DNA of 64,000 nt from Pseudoalteromonas peptidolytica (GTDB taxonomy: Bacteria; Pseudomonadota; Gammaproteobacteria; Enterobacterales; Alteromonadaceae), in contig NZ_WEHZ01000001.1 of the NCBI RefSeq assembly GCF_012641745.1, positions 215,913 to 279,912 of the forward strand, read 5' to 3'. Below the pieces are notes generated by a model that worked only from the letters and a program-made list of their open reading frames with translations, did not search any database and was not told the DNA's origin. Positions 34,603-45,118 of this stretch are shown piece after piece. Each line of letters starts with the position of its first letter. The first letter of the stretch is position 1. The position numbers and the translations under genes were made by a program.

Positions 34603-36762
34603 ATGGTGTCATATATTAAAATAACTTTGCTTTGGATATGTGTGTTGTTAGCACCATTTAGTCAAGCAAATGAACGTTTATATGAAGTTTTCATCAAAGA
34701 GCTTCAGCAAAAAGAAACTCGTGAGCAAGCTCTGCAAAAAGTTGATTTGGTGCTTGAATCGACTCTTGCGCCTGAAGAAATAGCAGAGGTACACCATAAA
34801 GTAACCGTCGCATTAAAAAATGATTTTAAATTAGAGGATGCGCACCGCTGGGCTGAGCGTTTCAAGCAAATATTGCTTACGTATCATTTGCCACAATATG
34901 AGGCAAAGTACTCGTTGACCTATGGGGACCTCATGCTCAAAGAGGGGAAGTTCAGCGATGCGATTAGCTATTTAGACTTAGCTGTGTCTCAGCTATCTGC
35001 ACTTAATATGCATCGGTTGTTATGCCATGCTTATCGGTTCCGTGCGGGTGCTTACAAAAATAATGGTAGTTATAAAGATGCCATAGAGAGTTATGAGTTA
35101 TCGATTGAAGTGGCAAAAAAATATGAGTTTGCGGATTTACAGGTTTCGTCTATCACGCAATTAGCTGACGTTTATTCCGACCTTTCTTTACCAGATAAAG
35201 CACTTAAATTATTGCAGCAGTCCATTGCGGTGTTGAAAAGCCAACAACAACAAAATACGGCACTACTTGCCCAAGTTTACTATAACCTAGGTGGAGCCCA
35301 TCAGGTGATTGGGGATCACGAGAAGTCCCTCCAAGCCTATCAAACAGCCTATAATTACGACCTTGAAAGTGGAGCTGTAGTTTACTCGGCTTATACCTTG
35401 ATCCGTATCGGTCGTGAGCAAATCAAACTTAAGCGCTTTGATGAAGCGCAAGCATCGTTTGAAAAGGCTTACGAAATTTTCGAGTCTCATAAACATACCA
35501 GAAATCAAGGTTGGGCCAAGAGCAACCTTGCTGAGCTTAAACTCAAAGAAGGCAACAAAACAGAAGCCAAAGCATTTGTTGAGCAGGCACTTGAGCTTAT
35601 CGACCCTATCCAAAGTAAAGTTCTTTATCAAGAAACGATGACAACGTATGCACAAATTGTGTTGCCAGAGCGTGCTGAATTTTTTATTGAAAGCATGAAG
35701 CAGATCGTTGCTGAAGAAGAAGCATATCTTGGCCTCAAAGAAACCGCATTGCGTGTCTTAAAAGACGCTTATAGTGCACAAGGTGACTTTGAATCCGCGC
35801 TTAACTATCAGTTGCAATATACCGAATCCAAGATCTCTCAGTTAGAAAAAGAAGCTAGCCAAAAAGCGCTTGCTTATCAATTGGATACAGAGTATCAGAA
35901 AAACCAGTTTGAGTTACAGAGTCTAAAAACACAACGTGAGGTTGAGCTTGCCGAGCAGCGCATCCAGCAAATTGTTACGGCAGCCGGAGTCGGTGTTTTA
36001 ATTATTTTCTTGAGTGCGTTTTTATTACTAGCGAGAAACAAACGTCGTGCACTGGAGCTGGAAAAACAATTACTCAACAAAGCTTTGGATTTAAAACAGC
36101 AACTTCTTGCTGATATATCCCACGAATTGAGAACGCCGCTTACTGTACTTAAACTACATATTGAATCATTGGAACATAATTTGGTGGAAAACCCAAAGCA
36201 GAGCTACAAAGTGCTTAACCGCCGCCTCGATACGCTTAACACTTTAATCAAAGATATTTACGAACTTGCGCAGGCCGATACTGGCAGTCTTAATCTGGCA
36301 TTAGAGCGTGCCAATGCCAAACAAGCGTTTATTGGCTTTGTAGAAGATATTGATGATTTTGTGACGGATGAAGGGCTTGAATTTAACGCCAATATTGAAC
36401 TTCCAGACGATCTGGAAATCGACATTGATGTAACAAGGCTGGCGCAAGTATTTAATAACTTAGCTCGCAATAGCGTAAATTATACCGACAAGCCAGGTGA
36501 AGTTTCCGTGGATATTGGCTATCGAAATCAGCAACTCTACTGTGTTATTGAAGATTCAAGTCCTGGAGTGGACGATGAAGCTTTAGGGCGTTTGTTTGAG
36601 CGCTTGTTCCGGTGTGATAAGTCTCGTAGTCGAGATCTTGGTGGTTCAGGTCTGGGTTTATCCATTTGCCAAAAGTTGGTTGAATTGCACGGTGGCAATA
36701 TCACAGTAGCGCACAGCGAATTAGGCGGGCTGAAAGTGAGTGTTATTATACCTTGTGAGTAA
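34603..36762 (+). CDS. TPR-containing membrane histidine kinase (orphan)
   Basis: A 719-residue sensor kinase: signal peptide (to about residue 23), periplasmic TPR repeats (about 85-350, such as GSYKDAIESYELSIEVAKKY and GDHEKSLQAYQTAYNYDLES), a coiled coil, a transmembrane helix at about 462-480 and a cytoplasmic kinase. The phosphoacceptor is H507 in DISHELRTPLTVLKLH. The ATPase domain has N-box NNLARNSVNYT, a G1 box altered to EDSSPGV and a G2 box GGSGLGLSI. No response regulator is adjacent, so its partner lies elsewhere. The TPR sensor suggests peptide or protein recognition. Confidence 0.9.
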   Translation: MVSYIKITLLWICVLLAPFSQANERLYEVFIKELQQKETREQALQKVDLVLESTLAPEEIAEVHHKVTVALKNDFKLEDAHRWAERFKQILLTYHLPQYEAKYSLTYGDLMLKEGKFSDAISYLDLAVSQLSALNMHRLLCHAYRFRAGAYKNNGSYKDAIESYELSIEVAKKYEFADLQVSSITQLADVYSDLSLPDKALKLLQQSIAVLKSQQQQNTALLAQVYYNLGGAHQVIGDHEKSLQAYQTAYNYDLESGAVVYSAYTLIRIGREQIKLKRFDEAQASFEKAYEIFESHKHTRNQGWAKSNLAELKLKEGNKTEAKAFVEQALELIDPIQSKVLYQETMTTYAQIVLPERAEFFIESMKQIVAEEEAYLGLKETALRVLKDAYSAQGDFESALNYQLQYTESKISQLEKEASQKALAYQLDTEYQKNQFELQSLKTQREVELAEQRIQQIVTAAGVGVLIIFLSAFLLLARNKRRALELEKQLLNKALDLKQQLLADISHELRTPLTVLKLHIESLEHNLVENPKQSYKVLNRRLDTLNTLIKDIYELAQADTGSLNLALERANAKQAFIGFVEDIDDFVTDEGLEFNANIELPDDLEIDIDVTRLAQVFNNLARNSVNYTDKPGEVSVDIGYRNQQLYCVIEDSSPGVDDEALGRLFERLFRCDKSRSRDLGGSGLGLSICQKLVELHGGNITVAHSELGGLKVSVIIPCE

Positions 36763-36797
36763 TGTTAGCCTATCTTTACCTAGAGCTAGGTAGTACA

Positions 36798-37522
36798 GAT
36801 AAGAACGATTTTATATCGCGAATTAGTAAAGTCTCGCCACATAAAGTGGCTCCGACCTGAGTTTATAGACTGAATGTAGGAGCGATTTTACATCGCGATA
36901 TAGCACAAAAGCTCGCCGCATAAAGCAGCTTCCCGCCAGAGGTTATACATAATATGTAGGAGCGATTTTACATCGCGATTTAGTAAAGTCTCGCCGCATA
37001 AAGCAGCTTCCCGCCAGAGGTTATACATAATATGTAGGAGCGGTTTTATACCGCGATTTAATAAAATCTCACCACATAAAGTGGCGCCAACCTGAGTTTA
37101 TACACTGCATGTGGGAGCGATTTTACATCGCGATATTTAGTAAAGTCTCGCCACATAAAGCGGTGCCGACCTGAGTTACATACTGTATGTAGGAGCGATT
37201 TTACATCGCGATTTAATAAAATCTCACCACATAAAGTGGCTCCTACCAGAGTTTATAGACTGAATGTAGGAGCGATTTTATATCGCGATATAGCACAAAA
37301 TCTCACCACATAAAGTGGCGCCGACCTGAGTTACATACTGCATGTAGGAGTGATTTTACATCGCGGTTTAATAAAGTCTCGCCACATAAAGTGGCGCCGA
37401 CCTGAGTTTATACACTGCATGTAGGAGCGATTTTACATCGCGATATAGCACAAAAGCTCGCCACATAAAGTGACTCCTACCAGAGTTTATACACTGCATG
37501 TAGGAGCGATTTTACATCGCGA
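36798..37522. repeat. REP/BIME array 1 (about ten 77-bp units)
   Basis: A forward REP, GTAGGAGCGATTTTACATCG plus CGA, recurs at 36876, 36956, 37034, 37111, 37189, 37266, 37344, 37421 and 37500, with a decayed copy near 36803: a period of 77-80 bases. Between each pair lies an inverted copy of the same sequence (reading GGTAGGAGCCACTTTATGTG on the minus strand). The stems covary: GCGAT/ATCGC, GCGGT/ACCGC in the copy at 37034, and GCCAC/GTGGC in inverted copies. It fills the gap between the convergent kinase and lnt genes and codes for nothing. Confidence 0.9.
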
Positions 37523-37539
37523 AAGGTATAACACCGTAA

Positions 37540-39117
37540 CTACAAAAAGTTGCGTTCAAACCGTTTAAGCACCATAGGTTTGACCTTTGCGGTGGTCAAT
37601 ATTAGTACAATAAAAGCGACAATAAACCAGATAGGGCGATTACCATGCTCTGCATACCAGCTCACTCCATTAATTAGCTTCACATCAGTTTTCAGTATAT
37701 TCGCTTCGAATTGTGGAATAACATGCTGAACTTTACTAAGTGGATCGTACACACCAGTTATACCATTGTTCGTTACCCGGACTAATGGGCGCTGTAGTTC
37801 TAAGGCACGCATGCGAGCGATCTGCATATGTTGATGTGGACCATGGGAGTCACCAAACCAAGCGTCATTACTCACAGTAAAAAGGATATCTGACTCCGCT
37901 GTAAAGTTGCCCCTTACCAACTCGCTAAACGCAATTTCGTAGCAAATTGCGGGTAGTACATGTAAGCCATTTGCAAGTAAATTAGGCTGTACCGCTTCAC
38001 CTCGAGTAAATGACGACATCGCTAGGTTAAACAGAGGTGCAATAGGACGTAGTAGGTCTTCAAATGGTACAAACTCACCAATAGGTAGCAGCTGATGCTT
38101 TTGATAGCGGTTTTTGTGCAGATAGTGGTATTGCCCTTCGCTATCTTCTTTTTCTTTTTTACCAAGCGTTATCAGCGTATTGTACGCGGTTCTAGTATCA
38201 AATTGATAATCGGGAATACCAGTAATCAAAGCTGTGCCGTTGAAGGTTGCGGCTTTGTCTAGATTTTCTAAAAATGGATAAGCTATATCTTCAAATTCAG
38301 GAATAGCAGCTTCCGGCCACACAACTAGGTCAACGCCTTGCCAATTTGGCCTAGTCATATCTCGGTATTTAGACATGGTTGGCCAAAACTGCTCAGGCTC
38401 CCAACGTAGGCTTTGTTTGATATTACCTTGCACAAGTAAAGTGGTGACCTCGTCTCCTGAATATTTTAAGGTGCCCTGGATTAAAGGAACACTGTAAAGC
38501 GCTGAAATACCCAAAAAACTTACAATAGCTAGATATATAGCGCGTTGTTTAAGTAAGTAATACAGGCTAGTTACCACTAGAATAATTAATAATGTCAGGC
38601 CAAACTCACCAACCCAAGGAGCTAAAGTATTCAGTGGTGAGTCTGTTAAGGTGTAGCCAAATCTAAGCCACGGAAAGCCCGTTAATAGGTGAGCACGTAA
38701 CCATTCAGTAATCGCAAAGCCAGCAATAAGGGCGAGCACCCGTTGCCATGGTGTGTGAGTAAAGTAGCTGGCAAAAATAAATGCTAATGTTGGGTAGAGC
38801 GCCAAGTAAGCACAAAGTAGCGCCATTAACAGTACAGAGATCGCTAAAGGAAGACCACCAAATTCGGCAATAGAGACATGTACCCAGCTGATACCAAGGG
38901 CAAACCAGCCAAAACCAAATAGAAAGCCATACTTAGCCGCAAGTTTTGGATCAGGCTTATCGGTAAGCCAAACAGCGATAAGCAAGCTCGCAAAGACAAC
39001 GGGCCAAACACCAAAAGGGGAGTAAGCAAAAGTAAGTGCACAGCCAGAAAATAGTGACAGCCATGCGAACTTATCTTTTGCGAGGTTACTCAGGTTAGAT
39101 ACTAGAGTCTTCAACAT
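37540..39117 (-). CDS. lnt: Apolipoprotein N-acyltransferase
   Basis: Adds the third acyl chain to the N-terminal cysteine of lipoproteins at the periplasmic face of the inner membrane. From the ATG at 39117 it is 525 residues: about six to seven transmembrane helices, then a nitrilase-like catalytic domain and a last helix. The Glu-Lys-Cys triad is in VVWPEAAIPEF, KHQLLPIGEFVPFE and LPAICYEIAF. It overlaps the end of corC by 23 bases and is the last gene of the miaB-ybeZ-ybeY-corC-lnt operon; the REP array follows immediately. Confidence 0.95.
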   Translation of the reverse strand: MLKTLVSNLSNLAKDKFAWLSLFSGCALTFAYSPFGVWPVVFASLLIAVWLTDKPDPKLAAKYGFLFGFGWFALGISWVHVSIAEFGGLPLAISVLLMALLCAYLALYPTLAFIFASYFTHTPWQRVLALIAGFAITEWLRAHLLTGFPWLRFGYTLTDSPLNTLAPWVGEFGLTLLIILVVTSLYYLLKQRAIYLAIVSFLGISALYSVPLIQGTLKYSGDEVTTLLVQGNIKQSLRWEPEQFWPTMSKYRDMTRPNWQGVDLVVWPEAAIPEFEDIAYPFLENLDKAATFNGTALITGIPDYQFDTRTAYNTLITLGKKEKEDSEGQYHYLHKNRYQKHQLLPIGEFVPFEDLLRPIAPLFNLAMSSFTRGEAVQPNLLANGLHVLPAICYEIAFSELVRGNFTAESDILFTVSNDAWFGDSHGPHQHMQIARMRALELQRPLVRVTNNGITGVYDPLSKVQHVIPQFEANILKTDVKLINGVSWYAEHGNRPIWFIVAFIVLILTTAKVKPMVLKRFERNFL

Positions 39118-39973
39118 GTTCAGATTTAGGCACACTTACTTGAATTTGTAAGATCCTCCGGTTATCGGAGTTAGTAACCTTAAACTGAAGGGGATCTATG
39201 TCTATGGTTTCACCGCGGCTTGGCATGTGGCCAAACGCATGAAGAATGATACCACCAATGGTATCTGCTTCTTGGGTATCGTAGCTGGTTTTGAAGAACT
39301 CGTTAAATTCATCCAAAGGTGTAAGAGCTTGTACCGTGTAAACATGTTTGGATAGCTGACGAATATCCTGTTGTTCTTCGTCGTCATCATGTTCATCTTC
39401 TATTTCACCAACAATGGTCTCAAGAATATCTTCAATGGTAACCAGTCCAGATACACCGCCGTATTCATCAATCACGATAGCCATATGGTAGCGCTTTTGA
39501 CGAAATTCGTTGAGTAGCGTATCAACACGTTTACTTTCAGGCACGACTACGGCTGGACGCAGATAATCACGGAGACTTGGCAAATCGCTCTGTTCACGCA
39601 AAATCAAAGGTAAGAGGTCTTTAGCAAGTAAGATGCCTTCTACGTGATCTTTATCTTCACAAATCACCGGGAAACGTGAGTGTGAAGATTCTACCATCAT
39701 AGGTAGTTGAGCACTGAGCGGCTCATCCACATCTAGTGTAATCATTTGTGAACGCGGGATCATGATATCGCGCACTTTCAGCTCTGATACACTGAGTACA
39801 CCTTCCATCATGTCCTTGGTTTCTGGGTCAATCAGCTGGCGCTCTTGCGCATCAGCAATGACCTCAGCCAGTTCTTCTTTATTTTGGGGTTCCCCTTGCA
39901 GCATCTGCGTGATGCGTCCCAGCCAGGTCTTGCCAGAAGAACCCTGACTACTTTGCGAGTTATCGTCGCTCAT
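39095..39973 (-). CDS. corC: CorC/YbeX, CBS-domain and transporter-associated protein
   Basis: A 292-residue cytoplasmic protein with two CBS domains (about 70-190, starting VRDIMIPRSQMITLDVDEP and AIVIDEYGGVSGLVTIEDIL) followed by a C-terminal CorC_HlyC domain. The E. coli homologue affects magnesium/cobalt efflux and, with ybeY, ribosome-related functions. It sits in the conserved ybeY-corC-lnt order. Confidence 0.95.
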   Translation of the reverse strand: MSDDNSQSSQGSSGKTWLGRITQMLQGEPQNKEELAEVIADAQERQLIDPETKDMMEGVLSVSELKVRDIMIPRSQMITLDVDEPLSAQLPMMVESSHSRFPVICEDKDHVEGILLAKDLLPLILREQSDLPSLRDYLRPAVVVPESKRVDTLLNEFRQKRYHMAIVIDEYGGVSGLVTIEDILETIVGEIEDEHDDDEEQQDIRQLSKHVYTVQALTPLDEFNEFFKTSYDTQEADTIGGIILHAFGHMPSRGETIDIDPLQFKVTNSDNRRILQIQVSVPKSEHVEDSSI

Positions 39974-39995
39974 TAGTTGTGTCTGCTCCGTTATT

Positions 39996-40454
39996 TTAAC
40001 AATCGTCTCTGTATGGATCTGCGATATGCAAAGAAGCGAGAATCTGCTTCTCTATTGTTTCCATTTCTACCGCGTCTTGTTCATTTATATGGTCAAATCC
40101 AAGTAAATGCAAGCAACCATGGATAACCATATGGGCGAAATGGTCATGAAAGGTCTTTTCTTGCTCTACGGATTCTTGGTATACCACTTGGGGACAGATA
40201 ATTAAATCACCAATAAGTGGTAACTCGATCCCAGGTGGTGCATCAAATGGAAAAGATAATACATTAGTTGGCTTATCTTTGCCCCTGTACTGGCTATTTA
40301 GTTCTTGGCTTTCCTGCTCGTCAGCGATGCGAATCGTTAATTCTGCTTCTTTGCGAAACTGCGTTAATGCGTGTTCAGCCCATACTTGGAATTGTGCTTC
40401 GGATGGCAAGTTGTCAAACTCACAAGCCGCTTGCAAATCTAGCATTAAGTCCAT
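39996..40454 (-). CDS. ybeY: Endoribonuclease YbeY, rRNA maturation factor
   Basis: A 152-residue metalloenzyme with the signature [12 protein letters not shown] (HGxxHLxGxDH), whose three His bind zinc. Known role: 16S rRNA 3'-end maturation and 70S ribosome quality control. It lies between ybeZ and corC in the usual order, 22 bases upstream of corC. Confidence 0.96.
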   Translation of the reverse strand: MDLMLDLQAACEFDNLPSEAQFQVWAEHALTQFRKEAELTIRIADEQESQELNSQYRGKDKPTNVLSFPFDAPPGIELPLIGDLIICPQVVYQESVEQEKTFHDHFAHMVIHGCLHLLGFDHINEQDAVEMETIEKQILASLHIADPYRDDC

Positions 40455-40484
40455 GGTTTATTCCTCAGAAGATTGTTGTTTTGC

Positions 40485-41492
40485 TTATTGCTTTTCAGCT
40501 TTAGCAAAACGTTCTTGCTCTTCTTTCTTCTCATATGCTTCTACGATACGAGCTACAACTGGGTGTCTAACTACATCGTGAGATTTGAAGAAATTAAATG
40601 AAATTTCCTCTACGTCATTGAGTACTTCAATTGCATGGCGAAGACCTGAGCGCGCGCCGCGAGGTAAATCTATCTGCGTGATATCGCCAGTTATTACCGC
40701 CTTTGAATTGAATCCAATCCGAGTTAGAAACATTTTCATTTGCTCTGAGGTGGTGTTTTGACTCTCATCTAAGATAATAAAAGCATCATTAAGTGTTCGA
40801 CCACGCATATATGCCAAAGGTGCAACTTCGATGACGTTTTTTTCAATTAAACGTTCCACTTTTTCAAAGCCAAGCATCTCGAATAGTGCGTCATAGAGTG
40901 GACGAAGGTAAGGGTCGATTTTTTGTGTTAAATCACCTGGTAAGAAGCCTAACTTTTCACCTGCTTCAACCGCAGGGCGAGTAAGTAGAATACGACGGAT
41001 CTCTTGTCGCTCTAACGCATCAACCGCTGCTGCAACCGCAAGGTAGGTTTTACCCGTACCGGCAGGGCCGACACCGAAGGTTATATCGTGTGTTAAGATA
41101 TTGGCGACGTACTGGCTTTGATTTGGATTACGGGGCTTAACTACACCGCGACGAGTCTTAATATAGACTTCTTTATCCCACACGGTTGGAGCGTCTTGTT
41201 CCAATACATTCGCTTCTGTGATTGCCAGATGAACCTGATCCGGCTCGATTTCTGTCATTTTTCCTTTCACAGGCTGAGTATCAACATATAGAGATTTTAG
41301 AATATCCACAGCAGCTTTTGCTGTTACTGCTTGCCCGGTCACTTTAAACCAATTGTCACGGTGGGCGATTTCAACTCCAAGGCGACGCTCTATTTGTTTT
41401 AAATTTTCGTCGAACGGACCACAAAGAGAGGAAAGGCGGTGGTTATCTGCGGGTTCTAAGTAAATTTCTATATTCTTAATCTGATTACTCAA
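40485..41492 (-). CDS. ybeZ: PhoH-like ATPase YbeZ
   Basis: A 335-residue PhoH family NTPase with Walker A GPAGTGKTYLA and Walker B FIILDES. The start codon is TTG at 41492, favoured by a GGAAG site 6 bases upstream; there is no ATG nearby. Commonly encoded beside ybeY and linked to RNA metabolism. It forms part of the miaB-to-lnt operon. Confidence 0.94.
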   Translation of the reverse strand: MSNQIKNIEIYLEPADNHRLSSLCGPFDENLKQIERRLGVEIAHRDNWFKVTGQAVTAKAAVDILKSLYVDTQPVKGKMTEIEPDQVHLAITEANVLEQDAPTVWDKEVYIKTRRGVVKPRNPNQSQYVANILTHDITFGVGPAGTGKTYLAVAAAVDALERQEIRRILLTRPAVEAGEKLGFLPGDLTQKIDPYLRPLYDALFEMLGFEKVERLIEKNVIEVAPLAYMRGRTLNDAFIILDESQNTTSEQMKMFLTRIGFNSKAVITGDITQIDLPRGARSGLRHAIEVLNDVEEISFNFFKSHDVVRHPVVARIVEAYEKKEEQERFAKAEKQ

Positions 41493-41546
41493 AATGTCTT
41501 CCTATAAAAATGACGCTAGCCGGAGCTAGCGCGCAATTTAAAAATG

Positions 41547-42980
41547 CTAGGGGGTAAAAGTACCAACACCTAATTCATTAATTTCAGGTTCTTGTGGCGC
41601 TTTGTTTAAGATATCAGCAGGTTTTACGTCACGACGTAAATCCATTTCAGCTTCAGTTCGGATAAGCTCACCACGTAACGAGTTTGGTAACGCCTCAGTA
41701 ATACGTACATCGACGAATTGGCCGATCACAGAATGCGGGCCTTCAAAGTTTACAACGCGGTTATTTTCGGTTCTACCACGAAGCTCCATAGGGTTCTTCT
41801 TCGATGGGCCTTCAACCAAGATACGTTGCTCGGTATCGTGCATTTTGCGGCTAATATCTTGCGCCATTTGGTTGATACGATTTTGTAGAATATACAGACG
41901 CTCTTTCTTTTCAGACTCAGCAACGTCATCTGGTAAATCCGCGGCAGGTGTACCTGGGCGTGCCGAGTAGATGAAACTAAAGCTCATATCAAAACCAATA
42001 TCATTGATAAGGTTCATCGTTGCTTCGAAGTCTGCGTTTGATTCACCCGGGAAACCAATAATGAAATCTGAGGACATGCTCAAATTTGGACGGATTTTAC
42101 GTAGCTTACGAATGGTTGACTTGTATTCAAGTGCGGTATGACCACGCTTCATCAAGTTCAAAATACGGTCAGAGCCGCTTTGTACTGGCAAGTGTAAATG
42201 GTCAACAAGTTCAGGCACATCAGCGTACGCTTCAATAATATCCGGCGTAAATTCTACTGGGTGAGAAGTGGTATAGCGAATACGATCGATACCGTCAATT
42301 GCAGCTACATAGCGTAGCAAGTCAGAGAAATAGCAGATTTCACCATCGTGCATTTCACCACGATACGCATTTACGTTTTGACCTAATAGGTTTACCTCTC
42401 GTACGCCTTGCTCTGCAAGCTGAGCGACTTCTAAAATAACATCGTCTAACGGGCGGCTTACTTCTTCACCGCGGGTATAGGGTACAACGCAGAACGTACA
42501 GTACTTAGAACACCCTTCCATAATCGACACAAATGCCGATGGACCTTCAGCTTTTGGCTCAGGTAAACGGTCAAACTTTTCAATTTCAGGGAACGAAATG
42601 TCGACAACAGAGCCTTCTTTACTCTGCACCTGCTTAATCATTTCCGGCAAGCGGTGTAAGGTTTGAGGACCAAACACGATATCAACAAATGGAGCACGTT
42701 GTCGAATTGTGTCACCTTCTTGCGATGCGACACAGCCACCTACGCCGATAACGAGATCTGGATTTGTGTCTTTTAATAGTTTCCAACGACCAAGTTGGTG
42801 AAATACTTTTTCCTGCGCCTTCTCACGAATCGAACAAGTATTGAGTAGGATCACATCAGCTTGTTCAGCTTCTTCTGTGAGCTGATAGCCATTTGTTGAA
42901 TCCAAAAGATCCGCCATTTTCTGGGAGTCGTACTCATTCATTTGACAACCCCAGGTTTTAATATGCAGTTTTTTACTCAT
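41547..42980 (-). CDS. miaB: tRNA-2-methylthio-N6-dimethylallyladenosine synthase
   Basis: A 477-residue radical-SAM methylthiotransferase that converts i6A37 to ms2i6A37 in tRNAs reading U-starting codons. The N-terminal UPF0004 domain holds the auxiliary-cluster cysteines ([28 protein letters not shown]), the radical SAM cluster is in [16 protein letters not shown], and a TRAM domain closes the protein. First gene of the operon to lnt, divergent from the Ubi hydroxylase, as in E. coli. Confidence 0.96.
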   Translation of the reverse strand: MSKKLHIKTWGCQMNEYDSQKMADLLDSTNGYQLTEEAEQADVILLNTCSIREKAQEKVFHQLGRWKLLKDTNPDLVIGVGGCVASQEGDTIRQRAPFVDIVFGPQTLHRLPEMIKQVQSKEGSVVDISFPEIEKFDRLPEPKAEGPSAFVSIMEGCSKYCTFCVVPYTRGEEVSRPLDDVILEVAQLAEQGVREVNLLGQNVNAYRGEMHDGEICYFSDLLRYVAAIDGIDRIRYTTSHPVEFTPDIIEAYADVPELVDHLHLPVQSGSDRILNLMKRGHTALEYKSTIRKLRKIRPNLSMSSDFIIGFPGESNADFEATMNLINDIGFDMSFSFIYSARPGTPAADLPDDVAESEKKERLYILQNRINQMAQDISRKMHDTEQRILVEGPSKKNPMELRGRTENNRVVNFEGPHSVIGQFVDVRITEALPNSLRGELIRTEAEMDLRRDVKPADILNKAPQEPEINELGVGTFTP

Positions 42981-43210
42981 TTAAATATTGCCTCGTTTAC
43001 AACTCGGTGTTTAGCACTACGCTTTATCGGGCAGGCGATACTGAAAGTGATATCATTATGCCTAAAGGACGCGTATTTTATATGACCTATCTTGTCAAGC
43101 CAAGTATAGATTTTAACTTTCAAAATGTGGATCAATACAGTGCGTTTTAAGCAAACATCTGTTTTTATATGCGTTACAATGCGCAAAGACTCTAATAACG
43201 GGAATATGGC

Positions 43211-44377
43211 ATGAAAAACAAGGCTCTGATAGTGGGAGGCGGCATGGTAGGTGCTGCTTGTGCGGTGAAGTTAGCTAAGCAAGGTGTTGACGTTACCCTG
43301 ATTGAACATGCACCGATATCACCTGACGTAGTGTTGGCAAGTGATAAGGTCGATATTCGGGTGTCGGCAATCAACCGTTTTTCGGAGCATTTATTAGATG
43401 GACTTGGCGCTATGCCGCTACTAAGAAATACCAGAGCAGCCGTTTACAAGCAGTTAGAGGCCTACGAGGATAAGCCTGGGCAATTACTCTTTGATTGTGA
43501 AGAATTAAATGCGTCACATTTAGGGCATTTAATTGAAAATAACTTGATCCAGGCTGCACTTTGGCTGCAGTTTGACGAATTTAATATTAAAGTAGTGTCG
43601 CCAGAGGGACTCCCTACTCACATAACCCGAGACAATGATTCAATTACAATCCATTATTCACAACAAAACTATACTGCTGATTTATTGATCGCAGCAGATG
43701 GTGGTCGCTCGGTCGTACGTCAATTGAGTGGCATTGGTGTTACTGGGTGGCAATATGATCAACACTGCATGGGGTTGCTCATTAAATTAGATGCGCCACA
43801 GCAAGAAAAAACATGGCAGCAATTTAAGCCATCTGGGCCTATTGCATTTCTGCCCATGCAGTACCCCTATGCCAATTTAATTTGGTATGACAATGGCAAT
43901 AAACTCAAGATGTTGAAGCAATTAGACAAGCAAGCGTTAAAACAAGAAGTACAGTCCGCATTTTTTGAATTACCGGGTGATTTTGAAATTGAAGATGTCG
44001 CTGTATTTCCACTTGCCAGACAGCACGCCAATGCTTATGTTGCCGAGCGAATAGTGTTAGTAGGTGATGCAGCACACACTATTAACCCATTAGCGGGGCA
44101 GGGCGTAAACCTTGGCTTCAAAGACGTTGTAGCGCTTGCCCAAGCGTTGGAGCCTAGTGAAGATATAGGTGACAGCAGTGCACTTAATCATTACGAATCT
44201 AAGCGTAGAAAAGACAATCTCTTGATGATGAGTATGATGGATGCGTGTTATTTTGGGTTTTCAAATCAAGTCACACCACTAAAGCATCTACGAAACTTCG
44301 CGTTGAATGTAGCGAATAAAGCAGGGCCGCTAAAAAAAGAAGTACTTAAGCACGCCATGGGGGGCGTGGGCTTTTAA
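43211..44377 (+). CDS. FAD-dependent ubiquinone-biosynthesis monooxygenase (UbiF/VisC family)
   Basis: A 388-residue flavoprotein hydroxylase: N-terminal FAD-binding GxGxxG as IVGGGMVGAACAVKLAKQG, the DG motif AADGGRSVVRQLSGI, and VGDAAHTINPLAGQGVNLGF near the C-terminus. These are the Coq6/UbiF/UbiH/VisC signatures. Its place between miaB and the Met/Leu/Gln tRNA operon is that of E. coli ubiF, so C6 hydroxylation of demethoxyubiquinone is the best guess, though paralogues cannot be separated by eye. Confidence 0.88.
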   Translation: MKNKALIVGGGMVGAACAVKLAKQGVDVTLIEHAPISPDVVLASDKVDIRVSAINRFSEHLLDGLGAMPLLRNTRAAVYKQLEAYEDKPGQLLFDCEELNASHLGHLIENNLIQAALWLQFDEFNIKVVSPEGLPTHITRDNDSITIHYSQQNYTADLLIAADGGRSVVRQLSGIGVTGWQYDQHCMGLLIKLDAPQQEKTWQQFKPSGPIAFLPMQYPYANLIWYDNGNKLKMLKQLDKQALKQEVQSAFFELPGDFEIEDVAVFPLARQHANAYVAERIVLVGDAAHTINPLAGQGVNLGFKDVVALAQALEPSEDIGDSSALNHYESKRRKDNLLMMSMMDACYFGFSNQVTPLKHLRNFALNVANKAGPLKKEVLKHAMGGVGF

Positions 44378-44687
44378 TTTGTTTGTAAACATCCTAAGAA
44401 AAGGGCAAACAGGGATAAGAGCGGTCGCACAATCTTTCGCTTTGCCTTTAAATTCTACATCTTTGCAAAACCCTCTGGCTAGACAAGGAAACAACTAAGT
44501 TGTGCTTTAGTAACAATGAGTTGGAACATCCCTTATCGAAACCTCAGGTTAAAACGAGTTTATCGCGATGATAGTTTCATATTGTTCAGCAGTAACAATA
44601 GTTCTTAGGTTATCAATAGCAGATGATCGATATTATCGATGCGGTATTAATTGGATATATTATGAAGGGTATAAAAGATGATATAAA
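44378..44687. other. Gene-free region downstream of the tRNA array
   Basis: About 310 bases without a gene, between the Ubi hydroxylase stop and the 3' end of the last tRNA. The only structure seen is the palindrome ATCGATATTATCGAT at 44626-44640. No clear T-tailed terminator for the tRNA operon was found. Confidence 0.5.
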
Positions 44688-44772
<85 letters not shown>

Positions 44773-44806
44773 ACATTACATTTTTCTTAGCTGCATCTCA
44801 AAGAGA

Positions 44807-44881
44807 TGGCTGGAGTACCAGGATTTGAACCTGGGAATGGCGGGATCAAAACCCGCTGCCTTACCGCTTGGCGATACTCCA
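44807..44881 (-). tRNA. tRNA-Gln (UUG)
   Basis: A 75-base tRNA with 5' TGGAGTATCG, anticodon stem-loop GCGGG-TTTTGAT-CCCGC (anticodon UUG) and encoded CCA, close to E. coli glnU/glnW. Confidence 0.97.
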
Positions 44882-44930
44882 GCAATAGAGGTAAGTTCAA
44901 ATCTTATTTAGCCTAGATTTGATTTAGGCC

Positions 44931-44967
44931 ACCTTACCGCTTCCACTTCGTGTCGAGACGATACCCA
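44931..44967 (-). pseudogene. Decayed tRNA-Gln 5' fragment
   Basis: On the minus strand it begins TGGGTATCG and, after an insertion in the D arm, returns to AAGCGGTAAGG, the tRNA-Gln D-arm sequence. The anticodon and T arms are absent. The 20 bases 5' of it (AGCAATAGAGGTAAGTTCAA, at 44968 on the plus strand) duplicate those next to the intact tRNA-Gln at 44881, showing a segmental duplication. Confidence 0.65.
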
Positions 44968-45013
44968 GCAATAGAGGTAAGTTCAAGTTTTTTTAATTCT
45001 ACTTGAAAGAATA

Positions 45014-45098
<85 letters not shown>

Positions 45099-45118
45099 AA
45101 ATCTTTTTGCATTAGTTA

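Noticed and set aside
36798..37522. Possible CRISPR array
   Set aside because: The intervals are themselves repeats (inverted copies of the same REP plus a constant linker), with no unique spacers and no cas genes.
44626..44640. ATCGATATTATCGAT palindrome as terminator of the tRNA operon
   Set aside because: AT-rich, no T run after it on the minus strand; could be chance.
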